DNA of 64,000 nucleotides from JBMOPD01 sp049323615 (GTDB lineage Bacteria; Bacillota; Desulfotomaculia; Desulfotomaculales; Desulfocucumaceae): contig JBMOPD010000035.1 in the NCBI GenBank assembly GCA_049323615.1, forward strand, positions 124,001 to 188,000, written 5' to 3'. How positions within the stretch are numbered: the first letter of the stretch is position 1; the number at the start of each line of letters is the position of its first letter. Positions 44,503-52,747 of the stretch are shown here, one piece after another. The notes under the pieces were generated by a model. It was not told the origin of the DNA. It made no database searches and worked only from the letters and a program-made list of their open reading frames with translations. The position numbers and the translations under genes were made by a program.

Positions 44503-45738
44503 TCACGATGGCCTGGCAAACAGCCTGGTAACCCTGTCGAACAACCCCCTGTCGTTCCAACCGCTGCTTCTTCTGGCGTTCAGCACACAGCGGTAAACTT
44601 CCCTGGTCTGCCTGGCAATTTCCAGCCAGTTGTATTCCCTTTGCACCTTGGCGTAAGCCTGCTGCCTCATATTCTCGGCCAGGTTGCGGTCGTTCAGCAG
44701 CCAGAGGATCATATCCCCCAGGGACTGGCTGTTGCCCGGGTATGCCTTCAGCCCGTCCACACCGTGCCGGACTATCTCCCTCAGCCCCCCGGTGTCTGAA
44801 ATCACCACCGGGGACCGGGCGGCCATTGCTTCCAGCGCCACGATGCCAAAGGGCTCGTAAAGGCTCGGGATGACCGAAACGGCGGCCCAGTTGTACAGTG
44901 AATTGCGCAGGTCGTCATTGACATATCCCGTAAAATACACCCGGTTGGCAACGCCTTTGATTACAGCCTGGTTTCTCAGGTTATTTTCATAAGGGCCCCG
45001 GCCGGCAATGACAAACTTGGTGTCAGGCCGGTACTTCAAGATATGCGGTATGGCGTCTATCAATACCTGTACGCCCTTCTCCCGCACCAGCCTGCCCACG
45101 TAAAGAACTATCTGCTCATTGGGGGAAGCGTAGTCCTCCCGCCTGTATGAGTTGTTTGTCATCCGGAAGCTGGCGGTGTTGACTCCGTTGGGGATAATCC
45201 TGATCTTGTCGTCGGGCACCTGGAATACGTTCTGCAGTTCCCCCTTCATGTAACTGCTGCAGCATATCACCTTCCACGACTCGTAAATCATCCACCACTC
45301 CAGGTCGCTGATGCGCCTCTGCATGTCATTGTGCAGCCCGTAATTCCTTCCATATTCTGTGGCGTGAATGGTGGACACCAGGGGAAGCCTGTAGGCATGC
45401 TTGATCACCCTGGAAGCGTAGGCCACCAGCCAGTCGTGGCCGTGGATGATGTGAAAGTTGCCCTCATCGTTTATTACCGACACTGCTCTTTCCAGTATGG
45501 CCAGGTTCAGCTGGGTCACCCAGTGCACAAAGTCGCCGGACGAAACCCGATACGGATCAACCCTGTGCACCTTTACCCCGTTAACATTTTCGAATCCCGG
45601 GACATCGTGGGCACCCACCGTTATTACGTGTACATCCTCACCTATTTCCGCCAGGGCGGCGGTCAAATCGTAAACATGCTGGGCCAGGCCGCCCACGCTC
45701 TTGGGGGGATATTCCCAGGAAAACATTATTATCCTCAA
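44503..45738 (-). CDS. GT4-family glycosyltransferase (glycogen-synthase-like)
   Basis: 411 residues. TTG start gives MRIIMFSWEYPPKSVGGLAQH, the classical GT4/GT5 donor-loop start with KSVGGL (ribosome site AGGAGG nine bases upstream). The C-terminal donor domain has YVGRLVREKGVQVLI, GRGPYENNLR, and the Glu pair region PSLYEPFGIVALEAMA. It likely transfers glucose or another hexose to a glucan or glycolipid, possibly the synthase partner of the GH57 enzyme. Preceded by two tandem hairpin terminators within its leader. Confidence 0.92.
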   Translation of the reverse strand: MRIIMFSWEYPPKSVGGLAQHVYDLTAALAEIGEDVHVITVGAHDVPGFENVNGVKVHRVDPYRVSSGDFVHWVTQLNLAILERAVSVINDEGNFHIIHGHDWLVAYASRVIKHAYRLPLVSTIHATEYGRNYGLHNDMQRRISDLEWWMIYESWKVICCSSYMKGELQNVFQVPDDKIRIIPNGVNTASFRMTNNSYRREDYASPNEQIVLYVGRLVREKGVQVLIDAIPHILKYRPDTKFVIAGRGPYENNLRNQAVIKGVANRVYFTGYVNDDLRNSLYNWAAVSVIPSLYEPFGIVALEAMAARSPVVISDTGGLREIVRHGVDGLKAYPGNSQSLGDMILWLLNDRNLAENMRQQAYAKVQREYNWLEIARQTREVYRCVLNARRSSGWNDRGLFDRVTRLFARPS

Positions 45739-45784
45739 CAGCCATATCCTCCTGTTCGGGAAAATTTATGCCTGCCGGCAGTAT

Positions 45785-45808
45785 AAAAAAGCCGCCCTTG
45801 CGGGCGGC
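45785..45808 (-). terminator. Terminator hairpin just upstream of the GT4 gene
   Basis: GCCGCCC (45791-45797) pairs with GGGCGGC (45802-45808); on the minus strand a T6 run follows. It stands only 47 bases before the GT4 start codon, so it is better viewed as an attenuator than a 3' terminator. Confidence 0.75.
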
Positions 45809-45827
45809 GCCGCTGTTCCAGCGGCAG

Positions 45828-45861
45828 GAATCCAGAATCCAGAATCCAGAATCCAGAATGC
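45828..45861. repeat. Heptanucleotide tandem repeat array
   Basis: Five consecutive near-perfect AATCCAG units (period 7), inside the GT4 leader region. Confidence 0.85.
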
Positions 45862-45946
45862 TTACAGCCTTTCCTAAAGCCCGGCTCCTTCTTTTGGGAC
45901 GTACAATACTTTAGAGGTTGCTATCGACATATACTTTCTTTAACGG

Positions 45947-46060
45947 TAAAAAAACCTACCGGGACCCGGTAGGTTTTATCGCTAATTCAGGCGATTCCCG
46001 TGTGATCCAAAATTAAGTAAGCTTATTTCATAATTGTTACCATATATTATTATTCATTTT
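45947..46060 (-). promoter_or_regulatory. Attenuator-like leader 2 with AT-rich upstream element
   Basis: On the minus strand, ACGGGAATCGC (46001-45991) is followed by a terminator hairpin AACCTACCGGG/CCCGGTAGGTT with a T7 run (about 45947-45977). Same order and near-identical blocks as 40282-40420. An upstream element (46031-46059) nearly repeats 61778-61806. It may serve as the GT4 leader, although the CobD-like gene ends at 46114 and could also use the hairpin as its terminator. Together with the hairpin at 45785 and the heptamers this fills the 45739-46113 gap. Confidence 0.5.
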
Positions 46061-46113
46061 TGGAGTTTTTATACAGTACCTTTACGAATGGCCATCCATC
46101 CCGGATTACCGGG

Positions 46114-47211
46114 TCACAGGCCCCCTTCCCCTGAGACTGCCCTCCTTAACGCCTCAATCAGGGCGTTGTTTTCCTCCCGGCTCCTGACGGCCACCCTGAT
46201 GTAGCCGGAATCCAGCCCGTGAAAGTTGGCGCAGTCCCTCACCAGTACACCCTGCCTGCCTGTTCTCTCAACCAGTTCCGAAGACGCCATGCCGGTGCCG
46301 GAAATGCCCACCAGCAAAAAATTGGCCCCGGAAGGGAAGGGTTTTACACCGGGTATGGTTGAAAGGGCGGTGAAAAGGTATTCCCGCTCCTCCTGCACCA
46401 TTTTAAGCGTATCGGCCATGTGCTTCCTGTCTTTAAGGGCGGCCTCCCCGGCAACCCTGGCCAGTGTGTTTACACTCCACGGGTCCTTTACCTTTTTCAG
46501 GCGGGCGATGGTTTCAGGCCTGGCCACGGCCGCCCCCAGCCTCAATCCCGGGATGCCGAAAAACTTGGTCATGGAGTACAGCGCCACCAGGCCGGGGCGG
46601 GTGCATGCCAGGGGCATCAGGCTGTAACTTTCCCTGTCCGGCACAAAATCCATAAAGGCCTCGTCCACAACAACCGTGACCCCTTCTCTTTCCGCGGCGT
46701 CCAGCAAGGGCAGCAGGGCTGAAAGGTTAAAGGCCTGCCCGGTGGGGTTGTTGGGGTTGCATAAAAATACGGCGTTACAGCCCGGCAGTTGCCTGGCGAT
46801 TTCCTCCGGGGAAAACATCCCGTCCGGGCGCAGAGTCAGGTACTGCACCCGCCCGCCGGCGGCCTCAACAGCCATGGCGTATTCACTGAAAGTGGGCGCC
46901 AGCACCAGCGCCCTGTCGATTTTAACGGCCCTCGGCAGTATGTATATCAGTTCGGCGCCGCCGTTTCCCAAAAGCAGGTTTTCTCTTCCCACCCCCAGGT
47001 GGCCGGCCAGTAAAAGAGGCAGTTCCCCGCAGTCCGGGTCGGGATAATGCCTGATTCTCCAGAATTCCTCCATTATGGCCTGGTATACCCCGGGGGCGGG
47101 GCCCAGGGGATTTATACTGGCGCTGAAATCCAATACTGCCTTTTCCGAAATGCCGTATTTCCGGGCCGCCCGGGCAATATTCCCCCCATGCTGAAAACTT
47201 GGCTCTGTCAT
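46114..47211 (-). CDS. cobD: L-threonine-O-3-phosphate decarboxylase-like (CobD)
   Basis: 365 residues of fold-type I PLP enzyme. It opens HGGNIARAARKYGIS and VLDFSASINPLGP, the CobD pattern that distinguishes it from HisC. LLGNGGAELIYILPR, FLCNPNNPTG, VDEAFMDF, and the PLP Lys in YSMTKFFGIPGLRLGAAVA follow. CobD makes (R)-1-amino-2-propanol phosphate for the cobalamin loop, fitting its position at the end of a corrinoid-protein cluster. HisC activity remains an alternative. Confidence 0.88.
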   Translation of the reverse strand: MTEPSFQHGGNIARAARKYGISEKAVLDFSASINPLGPAPGVYQAIMEEFWRIRHYPDPDCGELPLLLAGHLGVGRENLLLGNGGAELIYILPRAVKIDRALVLAPTFSEYAMAVEAAGGRVQYLTLRPDGMFSPEEIARQLPGCNAVFLCNPNNPTGQAFNLSALLPLLDAAEREGVTVVVDEAFMDFVPDRESYSLMPLACTRPGLVALYSMTKFFGIPGLRLGAAVARPETIARLKKVKDPWSVNTLARVAGEAALKDRKHMADTLKMVQEEREYLFTALSTIPGVKPFPSGANFLLVGISGTGMASSELVERTGRQGVLVRDCANFHGLDSGYIRVAVRSREENNALIEALRRAVSGEGGL

Positions 47212-47270
47212 CCTGAAATCTCTTCCTTTTTTATTTTAGGGAATTGATCAATTATCGGTTGGAATTTTTT

Positions 47271-47297
47271 TATTCTGGATTCTGAATTCTGGATTCC
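47271..47297. repeat. Heptanucleotide tandem repeat array
   Basis: About four TTCTGGA/TTCTGAA units, period 7, between CobD and the DUF6951-like gene. Confidence 0.8.
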
Positions 47298-47298
47298 C

Positions 47299-47327
47299 AT
47301 AGCTGTCGGCTGGCAGCCGACAGCTAT
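47299..47327 (-). terminator. Hairpin after DUF6951-like gene
   Basis: A perfect 13-bp stem (47299-47311 with 47315-47327) with loop GGC, immediately after the stop codon. No T-run follows on the minus strand; the sequence itself also has 7-base periodicity. Confidence 0.6.
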
Positions 47328-47329
47328 TT

Positions 47330-47644
47330 TCAAAGTATTATCCTGATGTAGCTGTCCTTTGGCAGGGCCAGTTCCGCCGTTACTTCAATTCCCTTCAGTA
47401 TGCCGGATGGCACTATACAGGCCGGGTGAACAATGCCGCTTAAAAGCGACTTGTACGTTTCGGTCTCATGGAGCTTGCAAAACATTTCCTTCAGGGGTTT
47501 TATGGTTTTGAGGCCCCCGGCAACTTTTTTTATATTCGGGCAGTCTGTTTCAATGCTTACCTCAACTGCCCTCTTGTCCACTTTCTTTATTTCCACCCTG
47601 GTTATAAAACCGCATATGCCGGAGTTTATTTCCACAATAGCCAC
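47330..47644 (-). CDS. DUF6951-like Cys-containing protein, copy A
   Basis: 104 residues, GTG start. Homologous throughout to the next gene (copy B). Shared Cys positions: GICGF near 11, DCPNI near 35, FCKL near 55 and the motif HPACIVPSGILKGIEVTAEL near 73. Four spaced cysteines suggest metal or Fe-S binding or redox. Members of this family sit beside corrinoid methyltransferases. Function unknown. Confidence 0.75.
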   Translation of the reverse strand: MAIVEINSGICGFITRVEIKKVDKRAVEVSIETDCPNIKKVAGGLKTIKPLKEMFCKLHETETYKSLLSGIVHPACIVPSGILKGIEVTAELALPKDSYIRIIL

Positions 47645-47732
47645 ACGCCAGCCTCCTCAGTCATCGTCCCTCCCCTTCGCGCAAACTATTATGCACAGGC
47701 CGCAAATGGCTTTCCCGAAGGTTGACCTGTTT

Positions 47733-48053
47733 TTAATCTTCCTTCGTGATTTTAATGGTTACATCCTTCGGTATAGCCCCGCCCAGCTCAACCTGTATGG
47801 CTTTTATAATGGCGCAGGGAACGGGGCAGTCCGAGTTTTTTAATTTCGCGCTGGCAGCCTTGTATATGTAGGAATCAACCATGCTGCCAAAGACCCCTTT
47901 GGAACAGTCCACCTCGGCAAAGTCTTCATTCAGCCGGCGCAGATCCTGACAAGCACTGATAATCTGTACTTTAACCTTCATTTTACCGATCTTGGTTGCT
48001 TTTACAACAGATGTAAACCCACAGGCGCCGGCAAAAACTTTAGCCTTGGCCAT
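47733..48053 (-). CDS. DUF6951-like Cys-containing protein, copy B
   Basis: 106 residues. Same architecture as copy A: GACGF near 11, SACQDLRRL near 34, DCSKG near 50 and DCPVPCAIIKAIQVELGGAIP near 75. The alignment with copy A is collinear with about 25-30% identity, a tandem duplication with divergence. Lies 128 bases downstream of the UroD-family gene. Confidence 0.75.
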   Translation of the reverse strand: MAKAKVFAGACGFTSVVKATKIGKMKVKVQIISACQDLRRLNEDFAEVDCSKGVFGSMVDSYIYKAASAKLKNSDCPVPCAIIKAIQVELGGAIPKDVTIKITKED

Positions 48054-48180
48054 CTACAGGCTCTCCTCCCATTTTTTCCACCTGGCAGCAGTAAATTTTA
48101 TGAAATGTCTTATAAAGTATCTTATTACGACACTGCTCTTTTAACAAGTATTTTTCCAGGCGCCACAGGGAAGCAGGAGG

Positions 48181-49227
48181 CTATCTGTTTTTTCTGGCCC
48201 ATTTTTCGGCACCGTATTCCTTCACCGTGTCGACCATTGCCCTGACATTGGCCACCGGGGCTTCCGGCCAGATGTCGCAGCTGGGCCACACCGAGTCCAC
48301 GCTGCCCTCAATGCTGTTCAGCGTCGCCTGGGCCACGCTTTCTGGATTGCCCAGCACCAGTACACTGTAGGCGTCAATGTGCCCGAACAGCAGGGGCTCG
48401 TAGCCTATATCCTCCCTGCTCTTGGCCAGGTCGTTTTTGATTTCGACGGATATGGCGTCGGCGCCGCTGGCCTGCATGTTCTTCATGATAATATTCGAGC
48501 TCCCGCAGATGTGCAGTATGTTGGGCGACCCTATGCCGGCAAAAATCTTTTGCAGGTGCGGGTCGATAACCTGCTTGAAGTTCCGCGGGCTTAAAACGTC
48601 GGTGGTGGCGCCCATCTCGCGGATGCAGATGTAATCGGCGCCGGCCTCGCGGAATTTAAGGGCCATTGTGATCACCAGCTCGGTCAGGGTTTCCAGCATG
48701 CCGTTGACCAGGTCCGGCTTTTTAAACACCAGCTTGAACAGGTCGTTGAGGTCCATAAGCTGCCCGGCAATGGTAAAGGGTCCCAGCATCCAGGAACCGA
48801 CGGCCACCTCGCCGCCGATATCGCCCTTCAACAGCCTTATGGCCTCGGTGACCACCGGGTAGCGTCCTCTTTCCCAAACCTTGTCGGGTATTTTAAGCTT
48901 GAGCATGTCTTCCTCGGAATGCACTATTTTTTCCTTTATGGTGGGGTATAAAAGCTGGTCGACATTTTCATAGTCGTTCATGACACAGCCCAGCGCCTCG
49001 GCGTCGATGCACATGTCGTAGGGCACCACACCGCATTCAAATCCGGTGGCTTTATAGGTATAGGCGGCCGTTTTGGCCATCTTTTCCGGGTCCTTGTTGA
49101 CTTCCGGAAACTTATAGCCGTACTCACCGAGGCTGGCCGTCAGAACGTTGCCCATGCCGCTGAAACAGGCCATTCTGTCCGCGTCTTTATTGGCCAGTAT
49201 GCTTAGGACTCTTTCCCTGGAATTCAT
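48181..49227 (-). CDS. UroD-family corrinoid methyltransferase (MtaA/MtbA/MT-I type)
   Basis: About 348 residues (ATG 49227; a TTG three bases earlier is slightly better spaced from AAGGAG). The zinc ligands of the methyltransferase branch are all present: LHICGSS gives His and Cys at about 239 and 241, and WPSCDIWPE gives Cys near 317. This branch moves methyl groups between a substrate or thiol and a corrinoid protein; it is not haem-pathway UroD (no haem genes nearby). Together with MtrH-like, corrinoid and activator genes upstream it completes a four-component system. Confidence 0.92.
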   Translation of the reverse strand: MNSRERVLSILANKDADRMACFSGMGNVLTASLGEYGYKFPEVNKDPEKMAKTAAYTYKATGFECGVVPYDMCIDAEALGCVMNDYENVDQLLYPTIKEKIVHSEEDMLKLKIPDKVWERGRYPVVTEAIRLLKGDIGGEVAVGSWMLGPFTIAGQLMDLNDLFKLVFKKPDLVNGMLETLTELVITMALKFREAGADYICIREMGATTDVLSPRNFKQVIDPHLQKIFAGIGSPNILHICGSSNIIMKNMQASGADAISVEIKNDLAKSREDIGYEPLLFGHIDAYSVLVLGNPESVAQATLNSIEGSVDSVWPSCDIWPEAPVANVRAMVDTVKEYGAEKWARKNR

Positions 49228-49253
49228 CAACCAATCATCTCCTTGTTAAGAAT

Positions 49254-49649
49254 TTACCCTATTTTGCCGCCCGGGTTTTTTACCGACAGGTCATAAATCT
49301 CTTCCACCCTGACTTTCACCACTGCCCTGGGATTGGGCAGCCCCATGCCTTTCAGCCTTTCGGCAAAGGCCTCGTAGACCGGGCCGGAATCTTCCATTTC
49401 CGCCGTACCCATAAACCTGTAACCGGCCCGGGCGCTTCTGTCAATTACCACCACGGCCACCCTGGGGTTGGCCTTTATGTTTTCATAGGTCCGCTTGCCA
49501 ACAATTTCGGCAAAGGCGATGGTTTCATCGTCCAGCACGGTGACGGATCCCTTGGGGCCCGCGTTGGGCACCCCGTTTTTATCGGCCGTGGCCACAAAAC
49601 ACTGGTGTTTCCCAATCATCTCTTTCATTTCGTCACTTATCCTGGCCAT
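49254..49649 (-). CDS. Pyridoxamine-5'-phosphate-oxidase-fold flavoprotein
   Basis: 131 residues. One split-barrel FMN-binding domain with CFVATADKNGVPNAGPKGSV, GKRTYENIKANPRVAVVVID and AGYRFMGTAEM. An FMN- or F420-linked reductase or a haem/flavin binder is possible. SD GGAGGGGG precedes the ATG. It lies between the MtrH-like and UroD-like genes and could supply electrons or protect the Co(I) state; that is inference. Confidence 0.88.
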   Translation of the reverse strand: MARISDEMKEMIGKHQCFVATADKNGVPNAGPKGSVTVLDDETIAFAEIVGKRTYENIKANPRVAVVVIDRSARAGYRFMGTAEMEDSGPVYEAFAERLKGMGLPNPRAVVKVRVEEIYDLSVKNPGGKIG

Positions 49650-49700
49650 ATTCAACCCCCTCCGGCTTTTTTAAAGATCTCGGGATATCCAGGTATGTTT

Positions 49701-49726
49701 TTATTCTGGATTCTGGATTCTCTGTA
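49701..49726. repeat. Heptanucleotide tandem repeat array
   Basis: Three to four ATTCTGG-type units, period 7, in the 104-base gap before the MtrH-like gene end. Confidence 0.75.
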
Positions 49727-49758
49727 TTCCGACCGTTAATTACTGCCTTATAGCCGTT

Positions 49759-50694
49759 TCACGCCAGCTGCTTGGCAAAGTCACCGAAGAATTTATAAAG
49801 GGGATGGTTCTTATTATCCGGCAGTTTGCCCGTCTCGTCATACACCATGGTGGCCAGCATCAGGCTGGCGGTGGTCACCGCCGGTATTATCTTGGGCATG
49901 TTGACAATGGGGCCGCTGAACAGCAGGTCGGACCAGAAAAAGGCGGCCAGCCCCTGGCCGGTGGCGTTCATGGCCGTAAATCCGTCGGGTCCCCACATTT
50001 CCCGGGCTTCCTTCCACATGTAGGTGCCGTTTGACGACGCCACGCCGCAGGGGTACCCGAATTCCTCCTTCACCATCTTGCTGGCGATGCAGGAAAACGA
50101 GGTGGAGGGCAGGTTCATCACCGAGGTGTCCACCAGGACGGTTTCAAAGGTGTCCTCGCCCACGGCTTCCAGCATTTTCTTAAGCCCCGTAACCCGCCCC
50201 CTGGGCGTCGGGTCTTCCTGGTTGTATGCCTGCAGCACCACGTGCCTGACTCCCATTTCCTTCAGCCTGGCCACCTGTCCAGGGATATCCTTGTCCCAGG
50301 GGGTAATGCTGTTGTACAGCAGCCTGTCCTGCAGCCCCCGGCTGCAGCAATACTCGGCGGCCTCCAGGCGGGCCTTTTCCACCCACATGTCAATGCCGAA
50401 GGGGCGGTCGCTTATGCCGGTAAAGAAGTCAACGTAAACCTTCATTTCATCCGCCGAGTTGGCCACCAGGGCCACCAGGGCCGGTATCCCGGTCTGGTCG
50501 GACAGTTCCTCCATCCTTTTTACGTACTCGGCGGCCCTGTCGCGGTCGAATTTCCTCTCCTTCCTGCTTTCCAGGATCCGGTCGCCATTGTGAAACATGG
50601 ACGCTATCAAAAGGGGCGGGTTGTTGCCGGGCTGTCCGCCGATCTTCCACTTGCCCAGCTGAAAGACCCTCTGTTCCCGGGATAAGGTAAGCAT
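49759..50694 (-). CDS. MtrH-family methyltransferase (MT-II, corrinoid to tetrahydrofolate)
   Basis: 311 residues, a TIM-barrel of the MtrH superfamily. Characteristic segments are IGGQPGNNPPLLIASMFHNGD near 18, VALVANSADEMKVYVDFF, and the C-terminal KIIPAVTTASLMLATMVYDE. In acetogens and Desulfitobacterium such proteins pass the methyl group from the corrinoid protein to tetrahydrofolate. Thirty bases downstream of the activator gene and in the same operon as the corrinoid protein. Confidence 0.9.
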   Translation of the reverse strand: MLTLSREQRVFQLGKWKIGGQPGNNPPLLIASMFHNGDRILESRKERKFDRDRAAEYVKRMEELSDQTGIPALVALVANSADEMKVYVDFFTGISDRPFGIDMWVEKARLEAAEYCCSRGLQDRLLYNSITPWDKDIPGQVARLKEMGVRHVVLQAYNQEDPTPRGRVTGLKKMLEAVGEDTFETVLVDTSVMNLPSTSFSCIASKMVKEEFGYPCGVASSNGTYMWKEAREMWGPDGFTAMNATGQGLAAFFWSDLLFSGPIVNMPKIIPAVTTASLMLATMVYDETGKLPDNKNHPLYKFFGDFAKQLA

Positions 50695-50724
50695 TGTTCA
50701 ACACTTCCTTTCAAAAATCTGGGA

Positions 50725-52683
50725 TTACCACTTGGGAATCCTGTCCAGTATATGCTGGATGCTGGGGAATTTGTGGGTGGCGTGGGGGAAAGCCATGGCC
50801 AGGGCAAACCTCTCCTGGAAATCCGCCTCTATGGCGGTCTCCACGAATTCAACCCGGGAGGCGATTTCCATCGCTTCCCGGCGCTTCCCCCTGTCCAGCA
50901 GGGCCAGCTTGGCGCCGTCCCCGGCGGCGTTGCCGACGGCCTGAACCTTTTCCAGCTCGCAGTCGGGGAACATGCCCATCACCATGGCGCTTTCCCGGTC
51001 GATATAGCTGCCGAAGGCGCCGGCCAGGGTGACGCTGTCAACCTTCTCTACGCCGAATTTTTCCATCAGGTACTGTGCCCCGCAGTAAAGGGCGGCCTTG
51101 GCCAGCTGAACGGCCCGCACATCCCCCTGGGTGATGGTGATGTCCTTGCCGATGGCGGTCTCCCTCGCCCAGGCGATAACGTACTCGGGCCTTCCGTCCT
51201 CGCTTTTGCGCACCCTGGGCGTTTTGTCGGCCAGCTTGATGTTGAACCGGCCGCTGCTGGCGATAATGCCCGTTCTGAACAGCTCGGCGATGATGTCAAT
51301 GATTCCGGACCCGCAAATCCCCTTGGCGTCGGTTTTTTCAATGTTGGGGTACCAGTCTTCCCTGCCGATTACCTTGTAGGTGGGCTCCAGGGTCTCCGGG
51401 TTGATCCGTATCTTCTCAATGGCCCCCGGGGCCGCCCTCATGCCGAACTTGATCTGGGCGCCCTCCAGGGCCGGGCCGGTGGCGCAGGAGGTGCACATCA
51501 TCCGGTCGGCGTTGCCCAGGTCGATTTCCCCGTTGGTGCCAATGTCGATGCACAGCCTGATCTTTTCCCTCTGCTTGTAAGGTTCCTCGGCAATCAGCAC
51601 ACCCACGTTGTCGGGCCCCACAAACCCGGCCTCCACCGGCAGGGTGTGGACATTGGCGCACCTGTTCACCTTCAACCCCAGGTCCCTGGCCTTAATGTCC
51701 AGGGAACTCTTCACCCCGGCGGTGAAAGGGGACCGGCCCACAAATTTGGGGTCGATGCCCAGCGCTATGTGCTGCATCACGGTGTTGAAAACAAGGGTCA
51801 CCTCCATGATGTCGGCGGCCTTCAGGTCGATTTTTTTAGCCATCCGGTCGGCCAGGGTATTCACCCCGTCAATGATGGCGTTATGCATTTTTTCCAGCCC
51901 GTCTTCATTCATCATGTGGTAGGTAATCCGGGACAGAACGTCCTCCCCGTAACGGACCTGGGGGTTCATCATGGAGTCGACCACCAGCACCTCCCCGCTC
52001 CTCAGGTCGCAGAGATAGGCGGCCACGGTGGTGGTGCCGATATCCACCGCCAAGCCAACGCACCTCTCGGCCAACCCCGGCTCCACGCGGATTATCTCCC
52101 TGTCGTTCCAGACGGTGGCGGTAACGCACCAGTTTCCGTCCCGGACGGCGTCGGGCAGTTCCAACAGGACGAAATAATCTATACCCAGGTCCGCCGGCAG
52201 CCCGTACTTTTCGTGCAGAGCCTGCCTGATGCGCTCGTAGTCGCCCCGGTGGTCCTCCAGTGTGGCCGGCTCCATCTCCACGTAATATTTGCGCACCGCC
52301 GGGTTTAGATTGTAAACCCGCTCTTTCCCGTGCTCCAGCACCACCTGCTTGGCCCCGCGGCTTTCCTCGGGCACGAACACCAGCACGTCCCCGTGGACAA
52401 TGGCCTTGCAGGCCAGGCGGTAATTGTCCCCGATCATTTCCTCGGTTAAATGCGGCTTTTCATCCTCATGCAGGGAGGAAAGGTGAGACATTCTGGAGTC
52501 AATATTAAATTTTTCAAAGAAACCCTCTTCAATCTTTACCTTGCATTTTCCACACTTTTTGGCCCCGCCGCAGATGGCCTCGATGTCCACTCCCAGCTCC
52601 CGGGAAGCTTCCAGCAGGTTTTTCCCCTCTTCCACCCGCCCCCTTCTTCCCGAAGGCTGAAATATCACCTGGTATGTCGCCAT
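50725..52683 (-). CDS. Reductive activator of corrinoid proteins (RACo/AE, DUF4445)
   Basis: 652 residues from the ATG at 52683 (AGGAGG upstream). N-terminal 2Fe-2S ferredoxin with CGGAKKCGKCK (Cys about 38, 44, 47) and distal Cys near 92 (RLACKA), a linker, then the large ASKHA-type DUF4445 domain with GLAVDIGTTTVAAYLCDL, CIDIGTNGEIDLGN, and GICGSGIIDIIAELF. It uses ATP to re-reduce inactive Co(II) corrinoid to Co(I). The adjacent corrinoid protein is the obvious partner. Confidence 0.95.
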   Translation of the reverse strand: MATYQVIFQPSGRRGRVEEGKNLLEASRELGVDIEAICGGAKKCGKCKVKIEEGFFEKFNIDSRMSHLSSLHEDEKPHLTEEMIGDNYRLACKAIVHGDVLVFVPEESRGAKQVVLEHGKERVYNLNPAVRKYYVEMEPATLEDHRGDYERIRQALHEKYGLPADLGIDYFVLLELPDAVRDGNWCVTATVWNDREIIRVEPGLAERCVGLAVDIGTTTVAAYLCDLRSGEVLVVDSMMNPQVRYGEDVLSRITYHMMNEDGLEKMHNAIIDGVNTLADRMAKKIDLKAADIMEVTLVFNTVMQHIALGIDPKFVGRSPFTAGVKSSLDIKARDLGLKVNRCANVHTLPVEAGFVGPDNVGVLIAEEPYKQREKIRLCIDIGTNGEIDLGNADRMMCTSCATGPALEGAQIKFGMRAAPGAIEKIRINPETLEPTYKVIGREDWYPNIEKTDAKGICGSGIIDIIAELFRTGIIASSGRFNIKLADKTPRVRKSEDGRPEYVIAWARETAIGKDITITQGDVRAVQLAKAALYCGAQYLMEKFGVEKVDSVTLAGAFGSYIDRESAMVMGMFPDCELEKVQAVGNAAGDGAKLALLDRGKRREAMEIASRVEFVETAIEADFQERFALAMAFPHATHKFPSIQHILDRIPKW

Positions 52684-52747
52684 ACTAAACCTCCTCGTAA
52701 AGAAACCTCCTGCCCACTGAAAAGGGGGCAAGAATTTGTCACAAAAC

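Noticed and set aside
46114..47211. Histidinol-phosphate aminotransferase (HisC)
   Set aside because: The HGGN opening and corrinoid gene context favour CobD; no his genes nearby. Kept as a minor alternative.
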